This document shows, piece after piece, positions 7,868-16,206 of a stretch of DNA of 64,000 nucleotides. Position 1 is the stretch's first letter; every line of letters begins with the position of its first letter. Source of the DNA: Fen-1058 sp964398185 (GTDB taxonomy: Bacteria; Chloroflexota; Anaerolineae; Fen-1058); contig CAYNML010000017.1 in the NCBI GenBank assembly GCA_964398185.1, positions 14,934-78,933 of the forward strand. Direction: 5' to 3'. Position numbers and translations under genes: made by a program. Under the pieces are notes generated by a model. It was not told the origin of the DNA and ran no database searches. It saw only the letters and a program-made list of their open reading frames with translations.

Positions 7868-8893
7868 ATGCAAATCTCCATCATCGGCACGGGTGCGATG
7901 GCGACGTTGTTCGCGGCGCGGTTGGCGGACGTGGCCGACGTTTCGATGATCGGCTCGTGGGCTGAGGCGCTTGAGACGATCAAGCAGCAGGGCATCGTCA
8001 TCGACGGCGAGAGCTGCTGTCATCAAGTCCACACGGCCTATCATCCCGACGATGCGCCCGCCGCCGATCTGGCGCTGATCCTCACGAAAGCCTACAAGAC
8101 GATCAAAGCCTCGGAGGTTGCGGCGAAGACCATCACGCCCGATGGGTTGGCGTTGACGTTGCAGAACGGATTGGGGAACATCGAAATTCTGGCGGAGCAC
8201 GTGGGACGTGATCGCGCCATGCAAGGTGTGACGATGCAGGGCGCCACGCTGCTCGGACCCGGACGCATCCGCACCAGCGGGCGCGGCGCGACGCATCTGG
8301 GCTACGTGCCGATCGAGTTGGCCGCCCCCCGCGATTTTTCCGTAGGACATCGCGCGTATGAAATCAGCGCCTTGTTCAACTCCGCCGGGTTGAAGTCGCA
8401 CGTCACCGCCGACATCGATGGGTTGGTGTGGGGCAAGGTGATCATCAACGCGGCGATCAATCCATTGACGGCGATTTTACGCGTGCCCAACGGCGCGCTC
8501 GTCGAGAGCGAAGAAACGATCGGGCTGATGCAGGCCGCTGCTCTGGAAGCCGCTGCCGTCGCACAGGCTAAAGGCATCGCGCTGCCGTTTCCCGATCCGG
8601 TCGAGCGCGTGAAACAGGTAGCGACGATGACGGCCACCAATCATTCGTCGATGCTGCAGGACGTGCTGGGCCAGCGACCTACAGAGATCGACGCTATCAA
8701 TGGTAAAATCGTCGAGCAGGGACAGGCGTTGGGCATTCCGACGCCCGTCAATGCGTTGCTGACTTCCTTGATGCGCGCGATTCAGCAGAATTACACCGCT
8801 GCGCCAAGCGGCTCACCGCCTGACGGCGGACATGAGCAGAGCGCGGAGATCGCGGAGAAGGAGTTGCAGCGGCAGTTGCGCGCAAGACGGTGA
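7868..8893 (+). CDS. panE: 2-dehydropantoate 2-reductase PanE
   Basis: NADPH-dependent reduction of ketopantoate to pantoate. The 341-residue protein begins with a Rossmann motif (IIGTGAMATLFAARLA, residues 4-19; the family has GxGAxG, so the last Gly is replaced by Ala). The C-terminal helical domain carries the conserved lysine in GLVWGKVIINAAINP and the signature SSMLQDV...RPTEIDAINGKIVEQG near 260-285. A GGAGGGCGAC sequence precedes the ATG. It belongs to the panB-panE-panC-coaX-coaBC cluster. The C-terminal 40 residues are low-complexity and longer than usual. Confidence 0.92.
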   Translation: MQISIIGTGAMATLFAARLADVADVSMIGSWAEALETIKQQGIVIDGESCCHQVHTAYHPDDAPAADLALILTKAYKTIKASEVAAKTITPDGLALTLQNGLGNIEILAEHVGRDRAMQGVTMQGATLLGPGRIRTSGRGATHLGYVPIELAAPRDFSVGHRAYEISALFNSAGLKSHVTADIDGLVWGKVIINAAINPLTAILRVPNGALVESEETIGLMQAAALEAAAVAQAKGIALPFPDPVERVKQVATMTATNHSSMLQDVLGQRPTEIDAINGKIVEQGQALGIPTPVNALLTSLMRAIQQNYTAAPSGSPPDGGHEQSAEIAEKELQRQLRARR

Positions 8894-8941
8894 TAGTTGC
8901 TTGTCAAAAGGTGATAGAATAGATGGCGTCAGGAGGTCGAT

Positions 8942-9187
8942 ATGACTGTCATTGTCAGAAGTTCAAGTGATGATGCGATTGCCATCCCGGCGCGCTTGAT
9001 GGCCGCTTTGAAGCTGCGCGAAGGCGACGAGGTGAAAGCTATTGTAGACGGCGAGACGCTGCGGTTGGCTCACCTGGATGCGTTTCTGAGCCTGCGCGGC
9101 GCACTGGCGAACGACGAAGGTTTCGATGAGGCGCTGCAGTCCAATGAACAGGGTTGGCAAGCATGGACGAAAGCCGAATCTGCCTAG
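8942..9187 (+). CDS. AbrB/MazE-type antitoxin
   Basis: 81-residue protein whose first 45 residues fit the SpoVT-AbrB swapped-hairpin DNA-binding fold (RSSSDDAIAIPARLMAALKLREGDEV). The C-terminal part is acidic, as expected for toxin neutralisation. AGGAGG precedes the ATG. Its last 25 bases overlap the following PIN-domain gene, the usual antitoxin-first arrangement of VapBC pairs. The antitoxin would bind its own promoter and block the ribonuclease. Confidence 0.82.
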   Translation: MTVIVRSSSDDAIAIPARLMAALKLREGDEVKAIVDGETLRLAHLDAFLSLRGALANDEGFDEALQSNEQGWQAWTKAESA

Positions 9188-9573
9188 ATACCAACATGTT
9201 GATTGCCTATCTGCGCGGACAAGACCCCGCTGCCACTGCTGTAGAGCAGGCGGTCAGAAATTCAGTCTGCTATGTGACGGCGATAACGGTGTATGAGTTG
9301 CTATTTGGAATGGCACGCGCCCGTAAGCAGATCGGCGGCGAATCCGCGTTACTCAACACCATGTTAGTTGCGGCATTTGATGAGCGCGCCGCCCGTCGCG
9401 CCGCCCAACTGCACGCCGAGTTACTGCGCCGCAACGAAGACATCGGCGTGAAAGATACGCTCATTGCCGCGACTTGCCTGGAGTATGCTTTGCCACTGCT
9501 GACACTAAACACCCGGCACTTTGCGCGTGTGTCGGGACTTGAGATTGTCTCGCCTGATCAATTCCTCGCGTAG
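9163..9573 (+). CDS. PIN-domain ribonuclease toxin (VapC family)
   Basis: 136-residue PIN domain. Acidic residues that would bind the metal are visible: Asp9 in LDTN, a Glu in the VYELLFG helix and Asp in GVKDTLIAATCLE, followed by TLNTRHF. VapC toxins cleave tRNA or rRNA when their antitoxin is degraded. The ATG at 9163 lies inside the antitoxin gene. The pair sits between panE and proS, interrupting the pantothenate cluster. Confidence 0.88.
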   Translation: MDESRICLDTNMLIAYLRGQDPAATAVEQAVRNSVCYVTAITVYELLFGMARARKQIGGESALLNTMLVAAFDERAARRAAQLHAELLRRNEDIGVKDTLIAATCLEYALPLLTLNTRHFARVSGLEIVSPDQFLA

Positions 9574-9676
9574 CGCACGTCACGCATCAGGTTTCACTCA
9601 TCACTGCCCATATCTCTGCGCAGTCCAGCAGAGCGGGCCACATGGCGCATCACTTTTCACTCATCAGGAGATTACC

Positions 9677-11428
9677 TTGCGACTTTCACACCACTTCGGA
9701 TCGACCTTACGCGAACCACCGGCCAACGTCGAAGCGATCAGCCATCAGCTGCTGGTGCGCGCCGGATTCATTCGGCAGTTGGGGCAAGGGCTGTTCTCTT
9801 ACTTGCCGTTAGCCAAACGATCGTTGACGAAGATCGAGAACATCCTGCGCGAGGAGATGAATGCCATCGGCGGACAGGAGATGACGATGCCGGTGGTGCA
9901 TCCCGCCGAGACCTGGCAGGCCACCGGGCGCTGGTATTCGATCGGGCCGGAGATGGCGCGCTTCAAGGATCGCAAAGAGCGCGACATGGTGCTGGCGATG
10001 ACGCACGAAGAGGTCGTGGCCGATCTGTGCAAGACCGAGATTCGATCGTACCGGCAACTGCCGCAGTTGGTGTATCACATCCAGACCAAGTTCCGCGACG
10101 ATCCACGTCCGCGCGCGGGCCTCATCCGTGTGCGCGAGTTTACGATGAAGGATTCGTACAGCCTCGACGCCGACGAAGCGGGACTGGACAAGCAGTATCG
10201 CGCGCACTATCAGGCGTACTTCAATATTTTCCATCGTTGCGATCTGCCGACGATTGCCGTGGGGTCGGACGTGGGCATGATGGGCGGATCGCTGGCGCAC
10301 GAATACATGTATCTCACGCCAGTCGGTGAAGATACGCTGGTGTTGTGCCGCAATTGTGGCTACGCCGCGAACCGGCAAATTGCGGGTTTTGCGAAGTCGA
10401 TCCCAGCGGCAGAAGAATTAAAACCGATCGAGAAGGTGGCGACGCCTGATTGTAAATCGATCGAGGCGCTGGCGAATCTGCTCGGCATTCCGAAGAGCAA
10501 GACGGCCAAGGCCGTGTTCATGATCGCCGGTCACGAAGAAGAAGGCGGCACGCGCGAAGAGTTCTTGTTTGCCATCGTGCGCGGCGATATGGAAGTGAAC
10601 GAGACGAAACTGGCGAACGTCGCCAAAGCCGATTGGCTGCGCCCCGCGACCGAGGACGAAATCCGCGCTGTGGGCGCGACGCCGGGTTACGCGAGTCCGA
10701 TTGGGTTGAAGAACGTCACCGTGATTGTGGATGATGCCGTGCCATCGTCACCCAATCTCGTCGCGGGTGCGAACGATGCCGGTTATCACCTGCTCAACAC
10801 CAACCTCGGCCGCGACTACACAGCGACGATCGTCGCCGACATCGCAGCGGCGGGCGATGGCGATGCGTGTATCAACTGCGGGCAGCCGCTGTACACGTCA
10901 CGTGGCGTAGAAGTGGGCAATATCTTCAAACTCGGCACGCGCTATTCGGCGGCGATCAACGCGACGTACTTCGACGCCGACGGGGCGCAGAAGCCCATCG
11001 TGATGGGATCGTACGGCATCGGTTCGGGACGCTTGCTGGCCTGCATCGCCGAAGAGCATCACGACGACAAAGGCTTGATCTGGCCGATCACGGTGGCGCC
11101 GTATCAGGTGCATCTCGTCTCGCTCGGACAAGCCGAAGCCGCCGATCGCATTTACGAGACGCTGCTCAAAGCGGGCATCGAAGTGCTGTACGACGATCGC
11201 GAAGAAAGCCCCGGCGTCAAGTTCAACGACGCCGATCTGATCGGCATTCCGCTGCGTGTGACGGTAGCGGCCAAATCGCTGGCGAAGGGTGGCGTCGAGT
11301 TGAAGCGCCGCGATCAGCCGAAGGCTGAGATTGTGGCCGAGGCCAATCTGATCACGCGCGTGAAGACAGAAATCAAAGCCATGCTCGATGAGATACAATC
11401 GAAAGTGATAGAAGTCCCCTTCAAATAG
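9677..11428 (+). CDS. proS: Prolyl-tRNA synthetase, bacterial type
   Basis: Class II synthetase that charges tRNA-Pro, 583 residues from a TTG start. AGGAG stands six bases before the TTG at 9677, and residues 2-20 (RLSHHFGSTLREPP) match the usual ProS N-terminus. The longer frame back to 9521 overlaps the toxin gene and is not used. Motif 1 lies near PVVHPAETW, motif 2 near TKFRDDPRPRAGLIRVREFTMKDSYS, an INS editing domain at about 250-400 (LANLLGIPKSKTAKAV) and motif 3 at GSYGIGSGRL. The C-terminal anticodon-binding domain ends in KVIEVPFK. A decayed copy of this end occurs at 12034-12079, after the following toxin-antitoxin pair. Confidence 0.95.
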   Translation: MRLSHHFGSTLREPPANVEAISHQLLVRAGFIRQLGQGLFSYLPLAKRSLTKIENILREEMNAIGGQEMTMPVVHPAETWQATGRWYSIGPEMARFKDRKERDMVLAMTHEEVVADLCKTEIRSYRQLPQLVYHIQTKFRDDPRPRAGLIRVREFTMKDSYSLDADEAGLDKQYRAHYQAYFNIFHRCDLPTIAVGSDVGMMGGSLAHEYMYLTPVGEDTLVLCRNCGYAANRQIAGFAKSIPAAEELKPIEKVATPDCKSIEALANLLGIPKSKTAKAVFMIAGHEEEGGTREEFLFAIVRGDMEVNETKLANVAKADWLRPATEDEIRAVGATPGYASPIGLKNVTVIVDDAVPSSPNLVAGANDAGYHLLNTNLGRDYTATIVADIAAAGDGDACINCGQPLYTSRGVEVGNIFKLGTRYSAAINATYFDADGAQKPIVMGSYGIGSGRLLACIAEEHHDDKGLIWPITVAPYQVHLVSLGQAEAADRIYETLLKAGIEVLYDDREESPGVKFNDADLIGIPLRVTVAAKSLAKGGVELKRRDQPKAEIVAEANLITRVKTEIKAMLDEIQSKVIEVPFK

Positions 11429-11437
11429 GAGGCAGTC

Positions 11438-11668
11438 ATGGGCACATTAGATCGCATCACGATCGATCCAGCGAAGATGAATGGGCAGCCCTGCATTCGC
11501 GACTTGCGCCTCACCGTGCGGCGCGTGCTGGAAGCACTGGCGACTTATCCCGATCGCGCTGAATTCCAACGCGAGTACCCTGAACTGGATGACGAAGATA
11601 TTCGGCAGGCCCTGGAGTTCGCTGCCGCCAGTCTGGACGATCGCACGCTGGAGTTGGTGTCGGCATGA
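11438..11668 (+). CDS. DUF433 antitoxin
   Basis: 76-residue DUF433-type helix-turn-helix protein: RITIDPAKMNGQPCIRDLRLTVRRVLEAL is the family core, followed by an acidic region (YPELDDEDIRQAL). DUF433 proteins are DNA-binding antitoxins of DUF5615 PIN-like toxins. The gene starts nine bases after the proS stop with an AGGAGG site, and its last four bases overlap the toxin start. Confidence 0.85.
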   Translation: MGTLDRITIDPAKMNGQPCIRDLRLTVRRVLEALATYPDRAEFQREYPELDDEDIRQALEFAAASLDDRTLELVSA

Positions 11669-12033
11669 AAGTGCTGCTCGATCAAGGTCTGCCGCGCTCA
11701 GCGGCAGCGTTGCTGCGAGCGCGTGGAATCGATGCGCTGCATGTGGCCGAGATGGGTCTATCCGCAGCAACCGATGCTGCCATTCTGGAACAAGGCCGCA
11801 CGGATGAGCGAACGATTGTCACCTTGGACGCTGACTTCCACCTGCTATTAGCTGTGACCGGTGCAACACGACCATCAGTCATTCGCCTGCGTATTGAAGG
11901 GCTTCGCGCTGAGGCACTCGCTGCACTACTGGAGTCCGTTCTGGCGCAATGCGCCGATGATTTAGCGGCCGGCGCAGCCGTGACGGTGCAACCCAAGCGC
12001 TTGCGCGTGCGTCGCCTGCCGTTGATTCGCTGA
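11665..12033 (+). CDS. DUF5615 PIN-like toxin
   Basis: 122-residue protein of the DUF5615/Mut7-C-like PIN superfamily: MKVLLDQGLP at the N-terminus and TLDADF near residue 55 carry the conserved acidic residues of this nuclease-like fold. The ATG overlaps the antitoxin stop (ATGA). The product is expected to be a ribonuclease toxin neutralised by the DUF433 protein. The pair lies between proS and a decayed second copy of the proS 3' end. Confidence 0.85.
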   Translation: MKVLLDQGLPRSAAALLRARGIDALHVAEMGLSAATDAAILEQGRTDERTIVTLDADFHLLLAVTGATRPSVIRLRIEGLRAEALAALLESVLAQCADDLAAGAAVTVQPKRLRVRRLPLIR

Positions 12034-12079
12034 AGGTACTGGACGCGATTACGGCAAAAGTCGTAGAAGTGCCATTCAA
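12034..12079 (+). pseudogene. Remnant of a second proS 3' end
   Basis: Directly after the toxin stop, one frame reads LDAITAKVVEVPFK. This matches the last 14 residues of the intact proS (LDEIQSKVIEVPFK) at 10 of 14 positions, with DNA matching at 27 of 42 bases. I infer that this is the original end of proS, displaced when the toxin-antitoxin pair arrived with its own proS end. A chance resemblance is possible because the segment is short. Confidence 0.5.
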
Positions 12080-12104
12080 GCAAAACGCTAAATATAATAG
12101 AAGA

Positions 12105-12140
12105 CCTGCGTTTTACGTTTTACGCCTTACGTTTTACGAG
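12105..12140. repeat. Degenerate short tandem repeat (TTTTACG type)
   Basis: GCGTTTTACGTTTTACGCC and TTACGTTTTACGAGG fill the space directly before the panC start; the last bases supply the GAGG ribosome-binding site. Confidence 0.65.
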
Positions 12141-12147
12141 GTCCATC

Positions 12148-13053
12148 ATGCAAGTCCTCACCACCATCGAAGAATTCCGCGCCGCCAAATCCGCCCTGCC
12201 CGGCTCATGGGGCCTCGTGCCGACGATGGGTTATCTGCACGCGGGACATCTGTCGCTGGTAAAGCGCGCGCGGGCCGAGAATGATCATGTCGCCGTGAGC
12301 ATCTTCGTGAATCCCACGCAGTTCGGGCCAAATGAGGATCTGGCCGCTTATCCGCGCGATCTCGATCGGGATTTGAGTTTGCTGGAACCGCTGGGCGTCG
12401 ATCTGGTGTTCAATCCCTCGCCCGAAGTGATGTATCCGCCGAACTATCAGACCTACGTGACGGTTGAAGACGTGACAAAGTATCTTGAGGGTGCGTCACG
12501 CCCGACGCACTTTCGCGGAGTGGCGACGGTGGTGGCGAAGCTGTTCAACATCGTCGGGGCGGAGCGCGCCTACTTCGGGCAGAAGGACGCGCAGCAGACA
12601 ATCGTGATCAAGCGCATGGTGCAGGACCTGAACATGCCCATCGACATCATCGTCTGCCCGACGCAGCGCGAAGCCGATGGGCTGGCCATGTCCAGTCGGA
12701 ATACGTATCTTGACGCGGAACATCGCCGCGCCGCGCCGGTGCTTTATCGGGCGTTGTGCGCCGCCAAAGACGCCTTCGATCGCGGCGAGCGGGATGGCGA
12801 TCGCTTGCGATCGATCATGCGCGATGTGATCGAATCTGAACCATTGGCCAAACTTGACTACGTGTCGGCGGCGGATGCGACCACGCTGCAGGAGTTGGGC
12901 CCCCACCCCAACCCTCCCCCGTCGCAAAAAGACGCGACAGGGGAGGGAGTATTATTCTCGATGGCGGTGCGGGTGGGCAAGCCGAGGTTGATCGATAACT
13001 TCTTGTACGAGAACGGAAAGTGGCTGACGGGTGAAGTCGTCAACGCCGCTTAA
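12148..13053 (+). CDS. panC: Pantothenate synthetase PanC
   Basis: ATP-dependent ligation of pantoate and beta-alanine through a pantoyl-adenylate. The family motifs are present: PTMGYLHAGHLSLV with the HxGH adenylylation motif near 28-41, FVNPTQFGPNEDL near 53, FGQKDAQQ near 145 and the KMSKS-like LAMSSRNTYL near 180. At about residues 250-268 the chain carries an extra proline-rich stretch (GPHPNPPPSQKDATGEG). Its DNA is a palindromic repeat of family B, inserted in frame between the conserved blocks ATTLQEL and VLFSMAVRVG. The rest of the C-terminus is intact, so the enzyme is probably functional. Confidence 0.94.
   Translation: MQVLTTIEEFRAAKSALPGSWGLVPTMGYLHAGHLSLVKRARAENDHVAVSIFVNPTQFGPNEDLAAYPRDLDRDLSLLEPLGVDLVFNPSPEVMYPPNYQTYVTVEDVTKYLEGASRPTHFRGVATVVAKLFNIVGAERAYFGQKDAQQTIVIKRMVQDLNMPIDIIVCPTQREADGLAMSSRNTYLDAEHRRAAPVLYRALCAAKDAFDRGERDGDRLRSIMRDVIESEPLAKLDYVSAADATTLQELGPHPNPPPSQKDATGEGVLFSMAVRVGKPRLIDNFLYENGKWLTGEVVNAA
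12898..12953. repeat. Family B palindrome inside panC
   Basis: CCTCCCCCGTCGC pairs with GCGACAGGGGAGG around a short loop. Reading continues through it without a stop codon, adding about 18 residues to PanC. Confidence 0.75.
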
Positions 13054-13060
13054 TATCTGC

Positions 13061-13082
13061 CAGCTGAAATCTGAAATCTGAC
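13061..13082. repeat. Short tandem repeat before coaX
   Basis: Two and a half copies of CTGAAAT abut the coaX ATG. No Shine-Dalgarno sequence is visible in it. Confidence 0.5.
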
Positions 13083-13844
13083 ATGTTATTAGCCCTCGAC
13101 ATCAGCAACACCTCCATCAAAGCCGGCGTCTTTCGCGGCGACGACTTGCTCGCCCATTGGCGCATCGCGACGGAGCGGCACAAACTCACCGACGATTACG
13201 GCATGTTGCTGCTCAATTTGCTGCAAGCGTCCGGCATTCCGGCCAGTGAGATCAACGGCGTGTCGATGTCGTGCGTGGTGCCGCCGCTGCGCGCGGTGTT
13301 TGAGGAACTCGCGCGGAAGTATCTGCATCGCACGCCGGTGATCGTGGGGCCGGGCATCAAGACCGGCGTCAAACTTGCCGTCGATAATCCGCGCGAAGTG
13401 GGTGCAGATCGCGTGGTGAATTCGCTGGCGACCTATCGACTGTACGGCGGCCCGGCGATTGCGATCGCCTTCGGCACGGCGACCGTGTTCGACTGCATCT
13501 CGGCGCAGGGTGATTATCTGGGCGGCGCGATCGCGCCCGGCATGGTGACCTCGCTGGAATCGCTCACCCGATCGGCCGCGCAGCTCTTTCAAGTGGAACT
13601 CGTGCGTCCACCCAAAGCGATCGGCAAGAGCACCGTCACGACGATGCAGTCCGGCATCGTGCTGGGCTTTGCGGGATTGGTCGAAGGGCTGGTCAAACGC
13701 CTCACAGCCGAGCTCGGCCCGGCGAAGGTGATCGCGACCGGCGGCCTGGCCGAAGTCATCGCTCCGGTGACGGATGTGATCGAAGTGGTGGATTTGCAGT
13801 TGACGCTCAAAGGGCTGAAACTGATCTACGACTTGAACTCGTAA
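13083..13844 (+). CDS. coaX: Type III pantothenate kinase CoaX
   Basis: Phosphorylates pantothenate, the committing step of CoA synthesis, in a potassium-dependent, CoA-insensitive way. The 253-residue ASKHA-fold protein starts with LALDISNTSIKAGVF (phosphate-1 motif; DxGNT in the family, here DISNT). It has NPREVGADRVVNSLATYRLYG near 99 with the catalytic Asp, and AFGTATVFDCISAQGDYLGGAIAPG near 126. The tail ATGGLAEVIAP is the adenosine-binding part. The gene lies 29 bases after panC and before a methyltransferase and coaBC, completing the CoA cluster. Confidence 0.92.
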   Translation: MLLALDISNTSIKAGVFRGDDLLAHWRIATERHKLTDDYGMLLLNLLQASGIPASEINGVSMSCVVPPLRAVFEELARKYLHRTPVIVGPGIKTGVKLAVDNPREVGADRVVNSLATYRLYGGPAIAIAFGTATVFDCISAQGDYLGGAIAPGMVTSLESLTRSAAQLFQVELVRPPKAIGKSTVTTMQSGIVLGFAGLVEGLVKRLTAELGPAKVIATGGLAEVIAPVTDVIEVVDLQLTLKGLKLIYDLNS

Positions 13845-13915
13845 AACGTAATGCGTAAAGCGTAAGGGGTGCTATTACGTTTCACGTTTTACGTTTCACG
13901 CTTTACGCAGGGCAT
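13843..13915. repeat. Degenerate short tandem repeat (ACGTAAA/TTTTACG), inverted halves
   Basis: Left half GTAAAACGTAATGCGTAAAG and right half TTACGTTTCACGTTTTACG are inverted relative to each other and could form a hairpin. It overlaps the coaX stop codon. Confidence 0.65.
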
Positions 13916-13924
13916 TTTCCCTTC

Positions 13925-14572
13925 ATGACGATCGGTTCCCAATTCGTCAACTACTTCACGCAGGTGCAAGCCACTGACGGTTGGGATCGCGTGCTGGCCT
14001 CGTTCGCGCGGTTTGTGGCACCCGATCGAACCGCGCACGTGCTCGATGTAGGCTGTGGGCCGGGATCGTTGGTGCGAAGATTGGCGCGTGAAGTGGCGTT
14101 TGCTTATGGCTGTGATGCCGATCGAGGGATGATCGATCAGGCGCAGCAGTTGGCGGATGAAGCAGGCTTGCGCAACGTGGAGTTCCGTTTGGGTGTCCTG
14201 CCCGATCTGCCCTACCCGCCCGATCGATTCGATCTGGTCACGGCGACCAACGTGATCTTTTTGCAGCGCCACCCGCAGGCCGCGATCGTGGAGATGGCGC
14301 GCGTGTGCCAACCGGGCGGAACGGTGGCAATGCTGAACCCTTCGCCTCAGATGAATGTCGCCACCGCGACGGCGCACGCCGATCAACACGGCCTGACTGA
14401 TCTCAATCGCGTCTCGTTCATCAATTGGGGCAACATCGCTGAACAGGCACAGCGCTTCAGCGCGGAACAGATTACAGAGATGTTTGAAGCCGCCGGGTTG
14501 AGTGAGATTGTCATCGAGGCGAAGATCGGCGGGCTGGCGTTGTTTGCCAAAGGCAGGAAGATGGAGCGATAG
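13925..14572 (+). CDS. SAM-dependent methyltransferase
   Basis: Class I methyltransferase (Methyltransf_11-like), 215 residues. Motif I VLDVGCGPGSLVRRLA is near 38-53, the acidic motif II end GCDADRGMIDQAQQ near 62, and motif post-I/III FDLVTATNVIFLQRHP near 101. There is no substrate-specific domain, so the substrate cannot be named. It lies between coaX and coaBC on the same strand with spacings of 80 and 33 bases, so it is probably co-transcribed with the CoA genes without an evident pathway link. Confidence 0.85.
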   Translation: MTIGSQFVNYFTQVQATDGWDRVLASFARFVAPDRTAHVLDVGCGPGSLVRRLAREVAFAYGCDADRGMIDQAQQLADEAGLRNVEFRLGVLPDLPYPPDRFDLVTATNVIFLQRHPQAAIVEMARVCQPGGTVAMLNPSPQMNVATATAHADQHGLTDLNRVSFINWGNIAEQAQRFSAEQITEMFEAAGLSEIVIEAKIGGLALFAKGRKMER

Positions 14573-14605
14573 AGGGACGGGGAGAAGGAGAGAACAATCT
14601 CGCAG

Positions 14606-15832
14606 ATGGACGCCATACCTCTTTTTCAAAACAAGAATATCGTGCTGGGCGTGTGCGGCGGGATTGCCGCGTACAAGGTGGCCGACCTCGCCAGCAAGTT
14701 GACGCAGGCCGGGGCGTTGGTCGATGTGATCCTGACCGAGTCGGCGACGAAGTTCGTGGGGCCGGTGACGTTCGCCGCCGTGACGGGCCGCGCCGCGCTG
14801 ACGGAGGCCGATTTGTGGCGGCACGATCAGCATGTGCCGCACGTGCAGCTGGGCGAGAAAGCCGATCTGTTGATCATCGCTCCGACGACGGCGAACACCA
14901 TCGCCAAACTCGCGCACGGGCAAGCCGATAATCTGCTCACGGTAACGGTACTCGCAACGCGCAGCCCGATCATCATCGTACCTGCGATGGATGGCGGCAT
15001 GTGGTCGAACGCGGCCACGCAAGCGAATGTAGCTATGCTGCGCGAACGCGGCTTTCACATTCTGGGGCCAGCACAGGGCCGCATGGCTTCGGGCTTGATC
15101 GGCGAAGGGCGCATGGTGGAACCCGGCGAGATTGTGGGCTTCGCGCGCGTGATCCTGAGCGCGAAAGGACAACTCGCCGGACGAAAGATTGTCGTGAGCG
15201 CGGGCGGCACGCACGAAGCGATCGATCCGGTGCGCTTCATCGGCAATCGCTCCAGCGGCAAGCAGGGCTTCGCCCTCGCGCAGGCGGCGATCGATCGGGG
15301 CGCGGACGTGACGTTGATCGTCGGCGCAGCGGCTCTGCCCACGCCCATTGGCGCGAAACGCATCGATGTCGAGTCGGCGCAGGAGATGTGCGAGGCCGTG
15401 TTGACCGCCTGCCGCGACGCCGATGCGCTGATCATGGCGGCGGCGGTGGCCGATTTCCAGGCCGCGCAACTGGCCGAGCACAAGATCAAAAAGACCAAGG
15501 ATACGGTGGAGTTCGACGTGCATCTGACACGCACGCCGGACATCTTGCAGGCCGTCAAAGAGCAGAAGGAAGCGATCGGGAAGCCGCAGATCACGATCGG
15601 GTTTGCCGCCGAGACGCAGAATCTTATCGACAATGCGTTGGCGAAGCTCAACGCCAAAGGACTCGATCTGATCGTGGCGAACGACGTGGCCGCCAAAGAT
15701 GCCGGGTTCGCCGTCGACACCAATCGAGTGACGTTCATCGGCGCGGGCGGCGGCGTGGAACCGCTGGCCTTGATGAGCAAGGCGCAGGTGGCGGAACGGG
15801 TGCTCGATCGGTTGATCAAGCTGTTGGGCTAG
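14606..15832 (+). CDS. coaBC: Bifunctional phosphopantothenoylcysteine decarboxylase/synthetase CoaBC
   Basis: Joins cysteine to 4'-phosphopantothenate (CoaB) and decarboxylates the product (CoaC). The 408 residues comprise the N-terminal flavoprotein CoaC domain (VCGGIAAYKVADL, then VPHVQLGEKADLLIIAPTTANT with the catalytic His, and PAMDGGMW near 115). The CoaB domain opens at about 190 with VSAGGTHEAIDPVRFIGNRSSGKQG and contains the KIKK motif near 294. It is the last enzyme of the CoA cluster in the window; coaD and coaE are not here. Confidence 0.95.
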   Translation: MDAIPLFQNKNIVLGVCGGIAAYKVADLASKLTQAGALVDVILTESATKFVGPVTFAAVTGRAALTEADLWRHDQHVPHVQLGEKADLLIIAPTTANTIAKLAHGQADNLLTVTVLATRSPIIIVPAMDGGMWSNAATQANVAMLRERGFHILGPAQGRMASGLIGEGRMVEPGEIVGFARVILSAKGQLAGRKIVVSAGGTHEAIDPVRFIGNRSSGKQGFALAQAAIDRGADVTLIVGAAALPTPIGAKRIDVESAQEMCEAVLTACRDADALIMAAAVADFQAAQLAEHKIKKTKDTVEFDVHLTRTPDILQAVKEQKEAIGKPQITIGFAAETQNLIDNALAKLNAKGLDLIVANDVAAKDAGFAVDTNRVTFIGAGGGVEPLALMSKAQVAERVLDRLIKLLG

Positions 15833-15852
15833 ATTCGTGGTATGATTTCGCT

Positions 15853-16206
15853 ATGAAGCTACGTGATTTTGCGGGGCACGTGGTCATTGACGCGCGCAAA
15901 CTGACTGAATATGCGCTCAATCTAAACAATGAACGCGGCCAGCACAAAGCCAGAGTCTTTGCACGTGTGCTGGGATATAACCAGCAAAATTACGTGGACC
16001 TAGCTGAACATATCCAGGCGCAGGCGTTGGATGGCGAAGCAGAAGTCATGCGCGTGGATCAGTTCGGGCAGCACGTGCGGGTTGACCTGGCCGTTAAGGG
16101 TACACAGGGGCAGGTTGCCATTGTACGCACAGGCTGGGTGATTGCCCCAGATAGCGATGTGGCCGCGTTGGTGACGGTGTTCGTCAAGGAGTCGCAAAAT
16201 GATTAG
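15853..16206 (+). CDS. DUF6883-like protein, probable toxin of a TA-like pair
   Basis: 117-residue protein of the DUF6883-like type. Conserved-looking elements are the N-terminal VVIDARKLTEYALN, GQHKARVFARVLGY with a His-Lys pair, and the C-terminal WVIAPDSDVAALVTVFV. Members of this family often sit next to DUF4926 proteins, and here the stop overlaps the ATG of such a gene by eight bases. A toxin-antitoxin-like role is an inference from this arrangement. Confidence 0.7.
   Translation: MKLRDFAGHVVIDARKLTEYALNLNNERGQHKARVFARVLGYNQQNYVDLAEHIQAQALDGEAEVMRVDQFGQHVRVDLAVKGTQGQVAIVRTGWVIAPDSDVAALVTVFVKESQND

Noticed and set aside
9521..9676. N-terminal extension of proS
   Set aside because: It overlaps the toxin gene, is not ProS-like, and a TTG with a ribosome-binding site starts exactly at the conserved sequence.
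9574..9676. T-box leader before proS
   Set aside because: The spacer is only about 100 bases and has no specifier loop, AGGGTGGNACCGCG box or terminator.
13889..15523. A 544-codon open frame on the minus strand
   Set aside because: It is antisense to the methyltransferase and coaBC, is rich in Arg and His as typical for shadow frames, and has no motif or start site.
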